DNA of 42,964 nucleotides from Candidatus Paceibacterota bacterium (GCA_035652395.1 DASRDX010000009.1:419739-462702); one strand, 5' to 3'; shown: positions 29,080 through 36,714, counted from the stretch's first letter. Translations and numbers: made by a program. Notes: a model not told the origin generated them from the sequence alone.

Positions 29080-29760
29080 TCATTTTTTAGCCTCGACGAT
29101 TACTACGAACTCTCCCCTGACTTTATCCGGATTATTCTGGAAATAAAGAAGAATCTCAGAGGAGGTGCCGGAAACAATTTCTTCGTAGATTTTAGTGAGT
29201 TCGCGAGCAATTACTATTTGACGCTCGGCCGAAAGATGCCGGCCGAGCGCTTCCAGAGTTTTCAGAATACGATGGGGCGATTCGTAGAAGACGGTTGGTC
29301 GCCGCGAAGCGGCGACCTCTTTAAACAAAGTCTCTCTGCCCTTCTTGTGTGGTAGAAATCCTAAAAATAAAAAATCCGAAGCTGGCAGTCCGGAAACGGA
29401 GAGGGCCGCCGCCAAGGCGGCGGCCCCCGGCACCGGTGTTATCTTTATTTCTGGAAATCTCTCTCGAATTTTGGAAATAAGTAAACTGCCCGGATCAGAA
29501 ATAGTCGGTGTGCCAGCGTCTGAGACCAAAGCCAAAGTCTTTCCTTCTTCGATCATGTCAAGGATTTTGTCAATCTTGGAAAGTTTTGACTGAGAATGGT
29601 ACGACATGGTGACCGTATTGATGCCGTATTTGGCCATAAGGCGTTTTGTCACTCGAGTATCCTCACACAAAATTAAATCAACCTCTTTTAGAAGCCTGAC
29701 AGCCCGAAAAGTTATATCCTCCAAATTTCCGATTGGAGTGGCGATTACATAAAATGTCAT
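29080..29760 (-). CDS. rsmI: 16S rRNA (cytidine-1402-2'-O)-methyltransferase
   Basis: 226 aa tetrapyrrole-methylase fold. YVIATPIGNLEDITFRAV (4-21), LCEDTRVTKRL, SYHSQSK, ALVSDAGTPTISDPGSLLI and VPGAAALAAALSVSGLP are the RsmI signatures. It 2'-O-methylates C1402 in the ribosomal decoding centre. It is shorter than the usual ~280 aa because the C-terminal domain is missing. Four nt after the preceding gene, so co-transcribed with it. Two perfect palindromes lie in frame (29297-29317 and 29403-29426). Confidence 0.95.
   Translation of the reverse strand: MTFYVIATPIGNLEDITFRAVRLLKEVDLILCEDTRVTKRLMAKYGINTVTMSYHSQSKLSKIDKILDMIEEGKTLALVSDAGTPTISDPGSLLISKIRERFPEIKITPVPGAAALAAALSVSGLPASDFLFLGFLPHKKGRETLFKEVAASRRPTVFYESPHRILKTLEALGRHLSAERQIVIARELTKIYEEIVSGTSSEILLYFQNNPDKVRGEFVVIVEAKK
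29297..29426. repeat. Two perfect palindromes inside rsmI
   Basis: GGTCGCCGC-GAA-GCGGCGACC at 29297-29317 (9-bp stem) and GGGCCGCCGCC-AA-GGCGGCGGCCC at 29403-29426 (11-bp stem). Both are read through in frame. Confidence 0.85.
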
Positions 29761-29764
29761 TGAG

Positions 29765-30313
29765 TTATTTAATCAATACTAGCTGGTTATTCTGAAACTT
29801 GTATCGATGAATACCGTGAAGAGAGGCGCAGCAATGCGGATCATTTGGAGCCAGAATGTCTAATTCCAAGTCTATAGTCCTATCCTGATTAATAGTGACT
29901 TTTCGAATATTTCTAACGGTATTGCCTTTTGTCAGAGGAATATCCAAGGCCTTGGTTTGAAGAATGTTATTTTGCTTGAATATGACAAAAAGCTCGTCCA
30001 TGGAATCGCCACGAGCGGTAGTAATAATGGCCAGACCATCTCGAATTTTATCGCCGTTAATATCTCCAAGGGCAGACTGATCAATGCTAGAAGAAATGTG
30101 GGCCGTCTTGTCCTCGGCCTTGCCATTTTTAAAATTAGCACTAACCTCCCCCTGCCAGACTTGATATGTTCCATTTAAAATATCCGAAGAGGTAACATCC
30201 TGATAAGTGGGTCTGTTTCCGGCCTTAGCCGAAAGATTAAATAATCCAATAATTACTAAAACGAAAATCAGTGCAACGACAATGTGGATTCGATATTTGT
30301 AAATGATGTCCAT
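29765..30313 (-). CDS. Membrane-anchored extracellular protein, 182 aa
   Basis: An N-terminal membrane anchor (VALIFVLVIIGLFNLSA, about 13-29) is followed by a beta-rich extracellular domain with SALGDINGDKIRDGLAIITTARGDSMDELFVIF, similar to an FG-GAP/dockerin-like calcium loop, and a CCASLHG stretch near the end. Function unknown. Leaderless promoter: TATATT 6 nt before the ATG. rsmI follows directly. Confidence 0.65.
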   Translation of the reverse strand: MDIIYKYRIHIVVALIFVLVIIGLFNLSAKAGNRPTYQDVTSSDILNGTYQVWQGEVSANFKNGKAEDKTAHISSSIDQSALGDINGDKIRDGLAIITTARGDSMDELFVIFKQNNILQTKALDIPLTKGNTVRNIRKVTINQDRTIDLELDILAPNDPHCCASLHGIHRYKFQNNQLVLIK

Positions 30314-30319
30314 CGTTTA

Positions 30320-30325
30320 AATATA
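30320..30325 (-). promoter_or_regulatory. -10 box, leaderless promoter of the 182-aa gene and rsmI
   Basis: TATATT preceded by CGC, 6 nt (TAAACG) from the ATG at 30313. Confidence 0.6.
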
Positions 30326-30332
30326 GCGGAAA

Positions 30333-31880
30333 CTATCGGCTTTTCAAGGCATTGAGAAGATCCTTATGAATCCCGTCAAAAGAACCATTGGACATAATTA
30401 GAATGACATCCCCGGACTGGAGATGCGGCAGAGCGGCTTTCAAAAGCTCTGCCGCCTTTGGATAGAAGGTGGCTTTGGGTAGGCCGCCATTATCGAGCGC
30501 GCCATTTTCTGAGGCGCGCTCGATAATGGCGGCCGCTACCTTCTCTTCATCGATAAAATCATCCTTACTGTCATTATGCCGAAGTGGCGGCACGGAGAGA
30601 TATACTAGATCGGCCTGATCAAAAGCTTTGCCGTACTCTTCTTCAAATAGTTTTCGACGGCTGGTGTTTGAGCGCGGCTCAAAAAAAGCTATTAATCGCC
30701 TTTTTGGAAACTTTTCTCTAATAGAAGCAATGGTTTCTCGAACCGCCGTGGGGTGATGAGCAAAATCGTCAACAACACTGATACCGTTCACTTCGCCGAC
30801 AATTTCCTGTCGTCTCTTCATGCCGGCAAAGCTCCCTAGCCCCTGACGAATTTCTTCAAATGATAGGCCATTGGAAAGAGCCATACCGCAGACCGCTAAA
30901 GTATTTAAGATGTTGTGTCTTCCGTGCAGAGTAGTCTTAACTCGCCCCAACTCTTTTTTATTAGCAAAAAGTGAGAAAGATTCTCCGTCGGAAGTCGTTT
31001 CAATATTTCGAGCTTCCAATTGATTGTCATCTAGAAATCCGTAAAAGTGAATGTTGCATTTGACACTCGCCGCTAAGGCTCTGACATTTTTATCATCTCC
31101 CCACAAAAATAGATGCCCGTCTTCCGGAATACTCTCGGCCAAAAAACGAAAAGCTTGAGTATAATCCGCCAGATCATCGTAGATATCGATATGATCAAAT
31201 TCCAATGAAGTAATGACGGCACTGGTGGGATGATAATGCAGAAACTTTGGAGATTTATCAAAATAGGCCGTGTCGTACTCGTCCCCTTCTACAATGACCG
31301 TATTTCCTTTGCCATAGGCATAAGTTTTATCGGTATTTTTCAAAACTCCTCCCACTAAATAAGTTGGATCTTTTCCGGCATCTTCGAATAAATGAGCCAA
31401 AAGACCAGTGGTAGTGGTTTTGCCGTGAGTCCCCGCCACCACTAAAGATTTTCGGGTGCCGCCCTTGGCGGCACCCGAAATAAAGAACAGATCAAAAGCC
31501 TCGGCAATTGAAAGGGTTGGAAGATTGTTTTCCCGAGCATATTTGGCTTCCGGATTATTTGGCCCAGAGAAATTACCAATAACTACTAAATCCGCTCCTG
31601 CTAAATTTTCGGCTTTAAATCCTTCAAAAAGTGGAATGCCAAGAGCAACGATCTGATCGCTCATAGGCGGATAAGCGGCCTCGTCAGAGCCCGTGACTTC
31701 ATACCCCGCTTCTTTTAGTAGACCGGCCAAAGAGCCCATGGCCGTGCCGCAAACACCGGTCAGATGAATTTTTCTGACGGAGGACGCTGCCTGTGGCAGC
31801 GTCCTCTTAAACATCCTCAACTCCCGATCTGCCAGCCTTTGAAGCTTCTTCTGATAATAGAGTTCGGCGTCAGGGGTCAT
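30333..31880 (-). CDS. mpl: UDP-N-acetylmuramate:tripeptide ligase (Mpl)
   Basis: 515 aa Mur-ligase family. IHLTGVCGTAMGSLAGLLKEAGYEVTGSD is the Mpl-type Rossmann start, GTHGKTTTT (150-158) the ATP P-loop, and VEGDEYDTAYFDKSPKFLHYHP plus LEFDHIDIYDD are diagnostic of Mpl rather than MurC. Mpl joins recycled L-Ala-D-Glu-DAP tripeptide to UDP-MurNAc, so the cell probably recycles wall peptides; a role as the cell's MurC cannot be excluded. The gene holds four perfect palindromes. It follows an 89-aa gene by 14 nt in the radC transcript. Confidence 0.88.
   Translation of the reverse strand: MTPDAELYYQKKLQRLADRELRMFKRTLPQAASSVRKIHLTGVCGTAMGSLAGLLKEAGYEVTGSDEAAYPPMSDQIVALGIPLFEGFKAENLAGADLVVIGNFSGPNNPEAKYARENNLPTLSIAEAFDLFFISGAAKGGTRKSLVVAGTHGKTTTTGLLAHLFEDAGKDPTYLVGGVLKNTDKTYAYGKGNTVIVEGDEYDTAYFDKSPKFLHYHPTSAVITSLEFDHIDIYDDLADYTQAFRFLAESIPEDGHLFLWGDDKNVRALAASVKCNIHFYGFLDDNQLEARNIETTSDGESFSLFANKKELGRVKTTLHGRHNILNTLAVCGMALSNGLSFEEIRQGLGSFAGMKRRQEIVGEVNGISVVDDFAHHPTAVRETIASIREKFPKRRLIAFFEPRSNTSRRKLFEEEYGKAFDQADLVYLSVPPLRHNDSKDDFIDEEKVAAAIIERASENGALDNGGLPKATFYPKAAELLKAALPHLQSGDVILIMSNGSFDGIHKDLLNALKSR
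30482..30534. repeat. Perfect 22-bp palindrome inside mpl
   Basis: Arms 30482-30503 and 30513-30534 are exact reverse complements with a 9-nt loop. The frame reads AAAIIERASENGALDNGG across it. It is the longest palindrome in the window. Confidence 0.9.
31450..31480. repeat. Perfect 14-bp palindrome inside mpl
   Basis: TTTCGGGTGCCGCC-CTT-GGCGGCACCCGAAA, translated as part of ISGAAKGGTRKS, just before the P-loop. Confidence 0.85.
31780..31806. repeat. Perfect 12-bp palindrome inside mpl
   Basis: GAGGACGCTGCC-TGT-GGCAGCGTCCTC, in the N-terminal coding region. A further 10-bp palindrome lies at 30425-30455. Confidence 0.85.
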
Positions 31881-31894
31881 GAAATGGCTTGAAG

Positions 31895-32164
31895 TTACTG
31901 ACTCTCTAAAGTTCTCTTCAGATCAATCAGTTCCTTAAGAATTTTAGCTAATTCGGCAGCTTCAGTTTCTGAAAATTCTGCTTTGACTTCAAACTGTCCC
32001 AGTCTTCGTAAGAAAAACTTATATAGATCCGTAAAATGATTTTCAAATGTTGAAGCCGTATCTTCCTGGATAACTTGGTACAGACTTCCGTCTTCCAAGT
32101 ACTGGTCATGTCTTGGAATAAGGTAGAACCTTTCTTTAGTAATTACTTTGTGTCTTTTTTGCAT
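31895..32164 (-). CDS. Hypothetical protein, 89 aa
   Basis: MQKRHKVITKERFYLIPRHD then a helical C-terminal half (FENHFTDLYKFFLRRLGQF and ETEAAELAKILKELIDLKRT). An upstream in-frame ATG at 32227 would overlap radC; the ATG at 32164, 13 nt after the radC stop, is preferred. Probably co-transcribed with radC and mpl. No family recognised. Confidence 0.6.
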   Translation of the reverse strand: MQKRHKVITKERFYLIPRHDQYLEDGSLYQVIQEDTASTFENHFTDLYKFFLRRLGQFEVKAEFSETEAAELAKILKELIDLKRTLESQ

Positions 32165-32177
32165 AATAAATCGTCGA

Positions 32178-32924
32178 TCAATAAGAAGCTTCAATACTGG
32201 CGAATTTCTCGCCAGATACAATGACATGATCGACTAGACTAATACCTATTAATTTACCCGCGTTGATTAATTGTTTAGTAATTTCAATATCAGCCTTACT
32301 TGGTTTGACACTGCCGGAGGGATGATTATGAACTAAAATAATAGCCGCTGCTCCGAATTCAATTGCCGGCTTAAAGACTTCTCGGGGGTGAATGATGTTT
32401 GAATTAAGTGTGCCGATGGAAATTACTTCGTCATGGATAACTTTCTGATGAGTATTCAGATAGATGCCGCGCAAATGTTCCTTAGAGAGGTTGTGCATGT
32501 CTCGAACATATTGGTGAACATCGCGAGCGGTGCGAATAACAGCCGGCGCCATATTATTTTTTTCAAAGAATCGGCGACCGAGTTCGGCGGTAGCCGCAAT
32601 AGTAACTGCTTTAATTAGCGGAATATCCAGATCTTTAGCCATGACTTTCGGGTCAATATGGCTGGCAAGACTGCGTTCGCCATATTCTTTTAGAACTCGT
32701 CCCGACATCTCCAGAACATCCTCTTTTACAGTACCGGTACCTAGCACAACGGCCACTAATTCCTGCAGAGACAGAGCGCCGGGGCCATATTTTAGAAGCT
32801 TCTCCCGAGGCTTGCCCTCGTCAGGCATTTCCTTGATTTTCAGAATATATTTACGATCTTGGAGATTCCCGTCTATCAAAAATAGATCATTATCTTCAAC
32901 TTTATACAAAGCGGTTGATTTCAT
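32178..32924 (-). CDS. radC: RadC-family JAB-domain protein
   Basis: 248 aa. The N-terminal helix-hairpin region EKLLKYGPGALSLQELVAVVLGTG (41-64) is followed by the JAB/MPN+ domain with Glu166 in DEVISIGT and the metal-binding H-x-H-x10-D set His199, His201 and Asp212 in VHNHPSGSVKPSKADI. RadC proteins are common metalloprotease-like proteins long linked to DNA repair or transformation, but the activity is not settled. Leaderless promoter: TGC-TATAAT 6 nt before the ATG. Confidence 0.93.
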   Translation of the reverse strand: MKSTALYKVEDNDLFLIDGNLQDRKYILKIKEMPDEGKPREKLLKYGPGALSLQELVAVVLGTGTVKEDVLEMSGRVLKEYGERSLASHIDPKVMAKDLDIPLIKAVTIAATAELGRRFFEKNNMAPAVIRTARDVHQYVRDMHNLSKEHLRGIYLNTHQKVIHDEVISIGTLNSNIIHPREVFKPAIEFGAAAIILVHNHPSGSVKPSKADIEITKQLINAGKLIGISLVDHVIVSGEKFASIEASY

Positions 32925-32930
32925 GGCTAA

Positions 32931-32936
32931 ATTATA
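32931..32936 (-). promoter_or_regulatory. -10 box, leaderless promoter of radC
   Basis: TGC-TATAAT, with TTAGCC before the ATG at 32924. Confidence 0.7.
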
Positions 32937-32997
32937 GCACTTTGATTTAAAATTTTGTTAAAGAAACTATAAAATTTAAGGGCTAATCTGAATGGCT

Positions 32998-33555
32998 TTA
33001 TTGAAGGATCTTAGACATTAATTGATCAATTTTCTGATAAAAATCTTCAAAATCTTTGTAATCTGAAAGTGAGTAATCAGCCATTGCTAAAACGGCATTC
33101 ACATTGCAATCGTTGATATTCTGATTTTTTTCTTCATCTTCTTGTTCCGCTCTAAATTGTTCAAAACTTATTTGATCGCTGGCTCTTTTTCGCTTAGCCG
33201 CCCACTGATAGCGTTGCTCAATTGGAACGTCTAGAGCGATTAATTTTCCACCAGCCTTCTTTAAAGTCTCGGCTTCGCCGAGACTGCGAATGCCGCTGAT
33301 AATAAGCCGCGGGTGGGGATCTTTCAAGGCTTCTTTCATTAAATAATCACCACCAAATTTTTGACGCAATTGCGTGGCCGTCTCTCTTACCAGCGGTCGA
33401 GTCATTTCTCCTAAATTATTTTCCTTGATATAAGTTCTAACGATATCACTGGTTGAAAGATGGGAAAACTCATAATGATCAACTAAATAATTCGATAGAG
33501 TGTCCTTACCGCTGGCCGGATAACCGGTGACACCGAGAATAATTCTTTTGGGCAT
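32998..33555 (-). CDS. P-loop kinase, dephospho-CoA kinase-like
   Basis: 185 aa. Walker A is GYPASGKDT (11-19); HLSTSDIVR, RLIISGIRSLGEAETLKK and ALDVPIEQRYQWAAKRKRASD (LID region) follow the CoaE/adenylate-kinase-like layout. It is more likely a general nucleoside or dephospho-CoA-type kinase than a canonical CoaE, since the CoaE DxP segment is altered. TGC-TATACT lies 6 nt before the ATG. A 9-bp palindrome is at 33265-33285. Confidence 0.72.
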   Translation of the reverse strand: MPKRIILGVTGYPASGKDTLSNYLVDHYEFSHLSTSDIVRTYIKENNLGEMTRPLVRETATQLRQKFGGDYLMKEALKDPHPRLIISGIRSLGEAETLKKAGGKLIALDVPIEQRYQWAAKRKRASDQISFEQFRAEQEDEEKNQNINDCNVNAVLAMADYSLSDYKDFEDFYQKIDQLMSKILQ

Positions 33556-33561
33556 TTTTAA

Positions 33562-33567
33562 AGTATA
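33562..33567 (-). promoter_or_regulatory. -10 box, leaderless promoter of the kinase gene
   Basis: TGC-TATACT, with TTAAAA before the ATG at 33555. Confidence 0.65.
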
Positions 33568-33579
33568 GCAAGATAGGAA

Positions 33580-33613
33580 AAGAAAAAGAGGGAAGCCGCA
33601 AGCGGCTTCCCTC
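33580..33613 (-). terminator. Terminator of the lipoprotein gene
   Basis: GAGGGAAGCCGC-AA-GCGGCTTCCCTC (33588-33613), then TTTTTCTTTTCC on the minus strand. Confidence 0.88.
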
Positions 33614-33637
33614 TTCTATTCAAATGTTCAAAACTGT

Positions 33638-34897
33638 CTACAGTCTCTGGGCTGGCATTTTGGCAGATGCTAATGTCAAGCGCTCACGTTCCGGCGCCTG
33701 TTTCTGTGGGAGGTAAACAGTCCTACCTCGACCATCGAATACTTTCACTCCGTGCCTGTTGGCACCATAAAGCGGAATGTAGTCGGAATCCGTTCCATCC
33801 TCCGATACTAAGATCGGCACAGCGTGGAAACTAGGATCCAGAATATAGCGTTTGCCATTATATTGCCCTTCAGCCCAACAGTGGGTATTCCATTGGTTCT
33901 TCCAGTTATCGTCTCCGAGAAACTGGATATTATAGTCCCTACGCGGACGATTTCGATGTTGTCCGATTACCCACTGAATGTCAGGATCCCCTGCCAGCAC
34001 CTCCATGATCAGCAATGATTTCCCCAAACATACCTGATAAGCCGGCGTCGACTGATCCTTCGGCACGAAGTAGAAACCCTTCTTTTGCCAAGCCATTGGT
34101 AAATATGGCAGCATCGGACGCGGATCAACCGCCTTCACAGCATGCACCGCCTTCATTTGTTCGATCGCTTCAAACAGATGATTCGTCTTGTTGGTTTTCA
34201 CCCGACTGAGAAGGTTAAAGCGGTACTGACACCAATCGTAGTAAAGCGTCGGTATGGTCACTTGAGTCGCGCCTTCAGCCATTTTGTTCGAAAACTCCGA
34301 GGATTTGGAGAGATTGGAAGGTTTCAGAGGAGCCTGCCCGAACAAAGATTTGTTGACGTATGTTCGCGTAATCGGCCCGACGATGCCGTCGTCCTTCAAA
34401 TTGTGATCTTTCTGAAACTTGGCGGTTACCTTCTCCGTCAGATAGCCGTAGTTCCCTTTTGGTACGCCTTTCGGCATAAAGGGGTAGCCATTCTCTTCCA
34501 AAAAGGTCTGCCAAGCGGCCACTTCCATGCCGGTGTCGCCGAAGCCCAGATTCTGACTGAATCGATGAGGATTAACCTCCACCTGATTTTCCGAACTGAT
34601 TTTCGCAGATTGAAGAGCGGACGGTTCGACGTCGTCGCTTATGGCTGAATCGGGAGCTGGGGTCGAGACTGAGTAGCCTTTCGCCAACGTGCTGTTCGGC
34701 TTCGGTTGATTGGAGGCGATCTGTTCGATCATGTCTCCATTTCCTGACTGGCCAGTCTTGGCCGCCAGTTGATGGTGGGCTCCGTCTCTCGGATTTTTAT
34801 CATCCGAGCTAACACCTTGAGTGGTATTACAGGCTGAGTTAAGCAGCCCGATCACCAAAACAGAAGCCACAAAGGTGGCCTTGATAATTCTTTTCAT
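33638..34897 (-). CDS. Lipoprotein with peptidoglycan-binding and transglutaminase-like domains
   Basis: 419 aa. A signal peptide with lipobox LLNSA-Cys23 predicts lipid anchoring on the outer face of the membrane. Residues ~115-185 form a PG_binding_1 domain (GFGDTGMEVAAWQTFL, KVTAKFQKDHNL, GIVGPITRTYV). The C-terminal domain shows a Cys290-His339-Asp354 arrangement (VCLGKSLL, NTHCWAEG, RYILDPSF) like transglutaminase/papain-fold enzymes. It could crosslink or cleave wall-linked proteins or peptides; activity is inferred. The gene has a strong AGGAGGT Shine-Dalgarno and a long leader, unlike its leaderless neighbours. Confidence 0.78.
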   Translation of the reverse strand: MKRIIKATFVASVLVIGLLNSACNTTQGVSSDDKNPRDGAHHQLAAKTGQSGNGDMIEQIASNQPKPNSTLAKGYSVSTPAPDSAISDDVEPSALQSAKISSENQVEVNPHRFSQNLGFGDTGMEVAAWQTFLEENGYPFMPKGVPKGNYGYLTEKVTAKFQKDHNLKDDGIVGPITRTYVNKSLFGQAPLKPSNLSKSSEFSNKMAEGATQVTIPTLYYDWCQYRFNLLSRVKTNKTNHLFEAIEQMKAVHAVKAVDPRPMLPYLPMAWQKKGFYFVPKDQSTPAYQVCLGKSLLIMEVLAGDPDIQWVIGQHRNRPRRDYNIQFLGDDNWKNQWNTHCWAEGQYNGKRYILDPSFHAVPILVSEDGTDSDYIPLYGANRHGVKVFDGRGRTVYLPQKQAPERERLTLASAKMPAQRL

Positions 34898-35040
34898 TTC
34901 TACCTCCTAGTTGAGATTGTTGAAATTTGTTGAGTTGATGGCTCTCTCGGACTGCCCTTATAGACAGCTTTCAATGAGCACGTTACTGTAAATAACCTTA
35001 AGTTTTAATGAATTTTTGTCAAGTAAATAAAAACTGCGCC

Positions 35041-35280
35041 TTAATTGGCCGCAGTTATTGTCCTAGTTTTCGTCTTTTTTGGTCGTGATGCATCCTGGAT
35101 GATTTTACGTAGAAGCTTTAGAGATTGGGTCCCGTGGGGATCCATTTTTCGAACATTTCTCGCTGCTTCTTCCCAACTTTCGTCTCGATCGGAAACATCA
35201 CATGGATGTTGCTCTTCGCGGGCCACATGCAAATCATCAGTTGCCCTGCTGTAACCAGCTCCTTCAATTAATCGCGGCAT
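35041..35280 (-). CDS. Hypothetical protein, 79 aa
   Basis: A polar, charged protein, MPRLIEGAGYSRATDDLHVA at the start, KTKTRTITAAN at the end; no cysteine pairs or membrane segment apart from a single Cys. GGAGGAAAAG immediately upstream of the ATG is a good Shine-Dalgarno motif. The start lies inside the end of the previous ORF (17-nt overlap), indicating coupling. Function unknown. Confidence 0.55.
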   Translation of the reverse strand: MPRLIEGAGYSRATDDLHVAREEQHPCDVSDRDESWEEAARNVRKMDPHGTQSLKLLRKIIQDASRPKKTKTRTITAAN

Positions 35281-35452
35281 CTTTTCCTCCTGGAATTACT
35301 GCCATCTTCCCCTCGCGAGAAATGGTGTATGTTTCTATCACCGATCCCTTGTGATCATCTCCGACAAGAGGTCTGACATTTGGTCGTGGTTGAAAAGAAA
35401 GGCCAGCAACTTCTAAATTCCTGATCATTTCATCTTCTTCAGACGATTTCAT
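35264..35452 (-). CDS. Hypothetical protein, 62 aa
   Basis: MKSSEEDEMIRNLEVAGLSF then QPRPNVRPLVGDDHKGSVIE and a C-terminal AVIPGGKDAAIN. Its last codons contain the ribosome-binding site of the next gene. A TATAAT lies 10 nt before the ATG, between it and tRNA-Ala(CGC). Function unknown. Confidence 0.5.
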   Translation of the reverse strand: MKSSEEDEMIRNLEVAGLSFQPRPNVRPLVGDDHKGSVIETYTISREGKMAVIPGGKDAAIN

Positions 35453-35475
35453 TCTAAAAAATATTATAACACAGG

Positions 35476-35546
35476 TGGACTCGACGGTAATCGAAACCGT
35501 GTCTCCGCAATGCGAATGCGGTGTATTGCCACTATACTACGAGCCC
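35476..35546 (-). tRNA. tRNA-Ala(CGC)
   Basis: Acceptor GGGCTCG/CGAGTCC with the G3-U70 pair that marks alanine tRNAs; anticodon stem CCGCA/TGCGG with loop TTCGCAT (anticodon CGC). Discriminator A; CCA not encoded (ACC followed by T). Confidence 0.93.
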
Positions 35547-35547
35547 A

Positions 35548-35874
35548 TTATTTTTCTAAGATAAAGTCTCTTAAAGCTCTCTCAAAAAGTGAGCTGTCCC
35601 AATTTATCAGTCGATAGCTTTCCTTTTCAGGACTTCTCTCGGAACGGGCAAAATCGCAGAAACTCATAATGCAAAGCTTTTCATCATCCCATGATATTGA
35701 AGAATATAGATCAGTCGCCTTAGATGGAAAGTGTTTCTGAAACTGCTCAAAAATAAAATTCTGAATATCATTTTGGTTTTCAAAGCCATCACTATTATTT
35801 TTTTCTATGATAGCGCTGCTTATATCCTTAATAGCCGCTTCAATAATATTTGGTTCAGATTCTAGTGAAGACAT
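35548..35874 (-). CDS. Hypothetical protein, 108 aa
   Basis: An acidic protein, MSSLESEPNIIEAAIKDISS, with a helical N-terminal half and a C-terminal FCDFARSERSPEKESYRLINW. Ends 2 nt before the tRNA-Ala(CGC) 5' end, so the tRNA may be processed from the same transcript. Not recognised. Confidence 0.55.
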   Translation of the reverse strand: MSSLESEPNIIEAAIKDISSAIIEKNNSDGFENQNDIQNFIFEQFQKHFPSKATDLYSSISWDDEKLCIMSFCDFARSERSPEKESYRLINWDSSLFERALRDFILEK

Positions 35875-35885
35875 ATTATTAAAAG

Positions 35886-36185
35886 TTAATATCGATCCTT
35901 ATCTCGGGTGGTTACCTTATCGAAACTCTTGCGAATAGCCTTGTCTAAATCAATATCATTAGAATTTGCCAGACAGATTAAAGTATAGATGATATCGCCA
36001 ATTTCTTCCTCTAAATCCTGCTTGGCTTCATCATCTTTTTTCTTTTTCGGCCCATAAATGTGATTGATCAGGCGGGCCAATTCCCCACCCTCTTCAAACA
36101 ACCGCACAATTATTTCGTGCGGTGTCCAATATTGCCAGTCTTTTTCCTTGAACCATTTATCCAGTTCTTGTTGGTAATTTTTCAT
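35886..36185 (-). CDS. MazG-like NTP pyrophosphohydrolase
   Basis: 99 aa all-alpha protein. The metal-binding pattern E-x2-E ... E-x2-D is Glu32/Glu35 in EEGGE and Glu61/Asp64 in EEEIGD, the MazG core. Such single-domain enzymes hydrolyse non-canonical or excess NTPs. One nt separates it from the Nudix gene; together they look like a nucleotide-sanitation pair. Confidence 0.85.
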   Translation of the reverse strand: MKNYQQELDKWFKEKDWQYWTPHEIIVRLFEEGGELARLINHIYGPKKKKDDEAKQDLEEEIGDIIYTLICLANSNDIDLDKAIRKSFDKVTTRDKDRY

Positions 36186-36186
36186 A

Positions 36187-36609
36187 TTAAGCGTCCCAGA
36201 AATTTTTTCCGGTTTTTAATGATTCAAAGTAAGTTGGAAGAGGAGCAAATAGCGGCGTTGGCAATTTATTCGTATCGTACCAATTCCAACTTTCTATCTT
36301 ATTTGGCTCAACTATCTTTGGTTCACCATTTTTCCAATCAGCGATTAACCCCACATCAATATAATGTTTCGGCGCGTATTCTTTTAGATTCACTAATCGT
36401 AGAAAACGGATGTTTTCAATTTCCATTCCAGTTTCTTCCCTTACTTCCCGTCTAGCGCATTCTTCAAAGGATTCCATGTATTCCAGATGTCCACCCGGCC
36501 ATGCATATTCACCTTCTCCATGTGAACCTCGTCTTTTTCCGAGTAAGACCTTGCCGTCTTTAAAAATCATGACCCCGACACCAACTTTTGGGAATAGTTG
36601 TTCAGACAT
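36187..36609 (-). CDS. Nudix hydrolase
   Basis: 140 aa from MSEQLFPKVGVGVMIFKDGK. The Nudix box is GGHLEYMESFEECARREVRE followed by ETG, with the REVREETG metal-binding helix, and an upstream LLGKRRGSHGEGEYAWPGG strand. Likely a nucleotide-diphosphate (8-oxo-dGTP/ADP-ribose type) hydrolase. The ATG at 36609 is chosen because an upstream in-frame ATG (36621) would lie inside tRNA-Ala. The start codon is just 1 nt beyond the encoded CCA of that tRNA, so tRNA 3' maturation would itself create a leaderless mRNA. Confidence 0.9.
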   Translation of the reverse strand: MSEQLFPKVGVGVMIFKDGKVLLGKRRGSHGEGEYAWPGGHLEYMESFEECARREVREETGMEIENIRFLRLVNLKEYAPKHYIDVGLIADWKNGEPKIVEPNKIESWNWYDTNKLPTPLFAPLPTYFESLKTGKNFWDA

Positions 36610-36610
36610 T

Positions 36611-36686
36611 TGGTGGACCATACCGGAATCGAACCGGTTACCTCTTCCATGCCATGGAAGCGCTCTACCAAGTGAGCTAATGGCCC
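36611..36686 (-). tRNA. tRNA-Ala(GGC)
   Basis: Acceptor GGGCCAT/ATGGTCC with G3-U70; anticodon stem CTTCC/GGAAG with loop ATGGCAT (anticodon GGC); T-arm CCGG-TTCGATT-CCGG. CCA encoded at 36613-36611. Directly upstream of the Nudix gene. Confidence 0.95.
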
Positions 36687-36714
36687 AATGTATTCCCTAT
36701 TGTAATGCAAAAAG

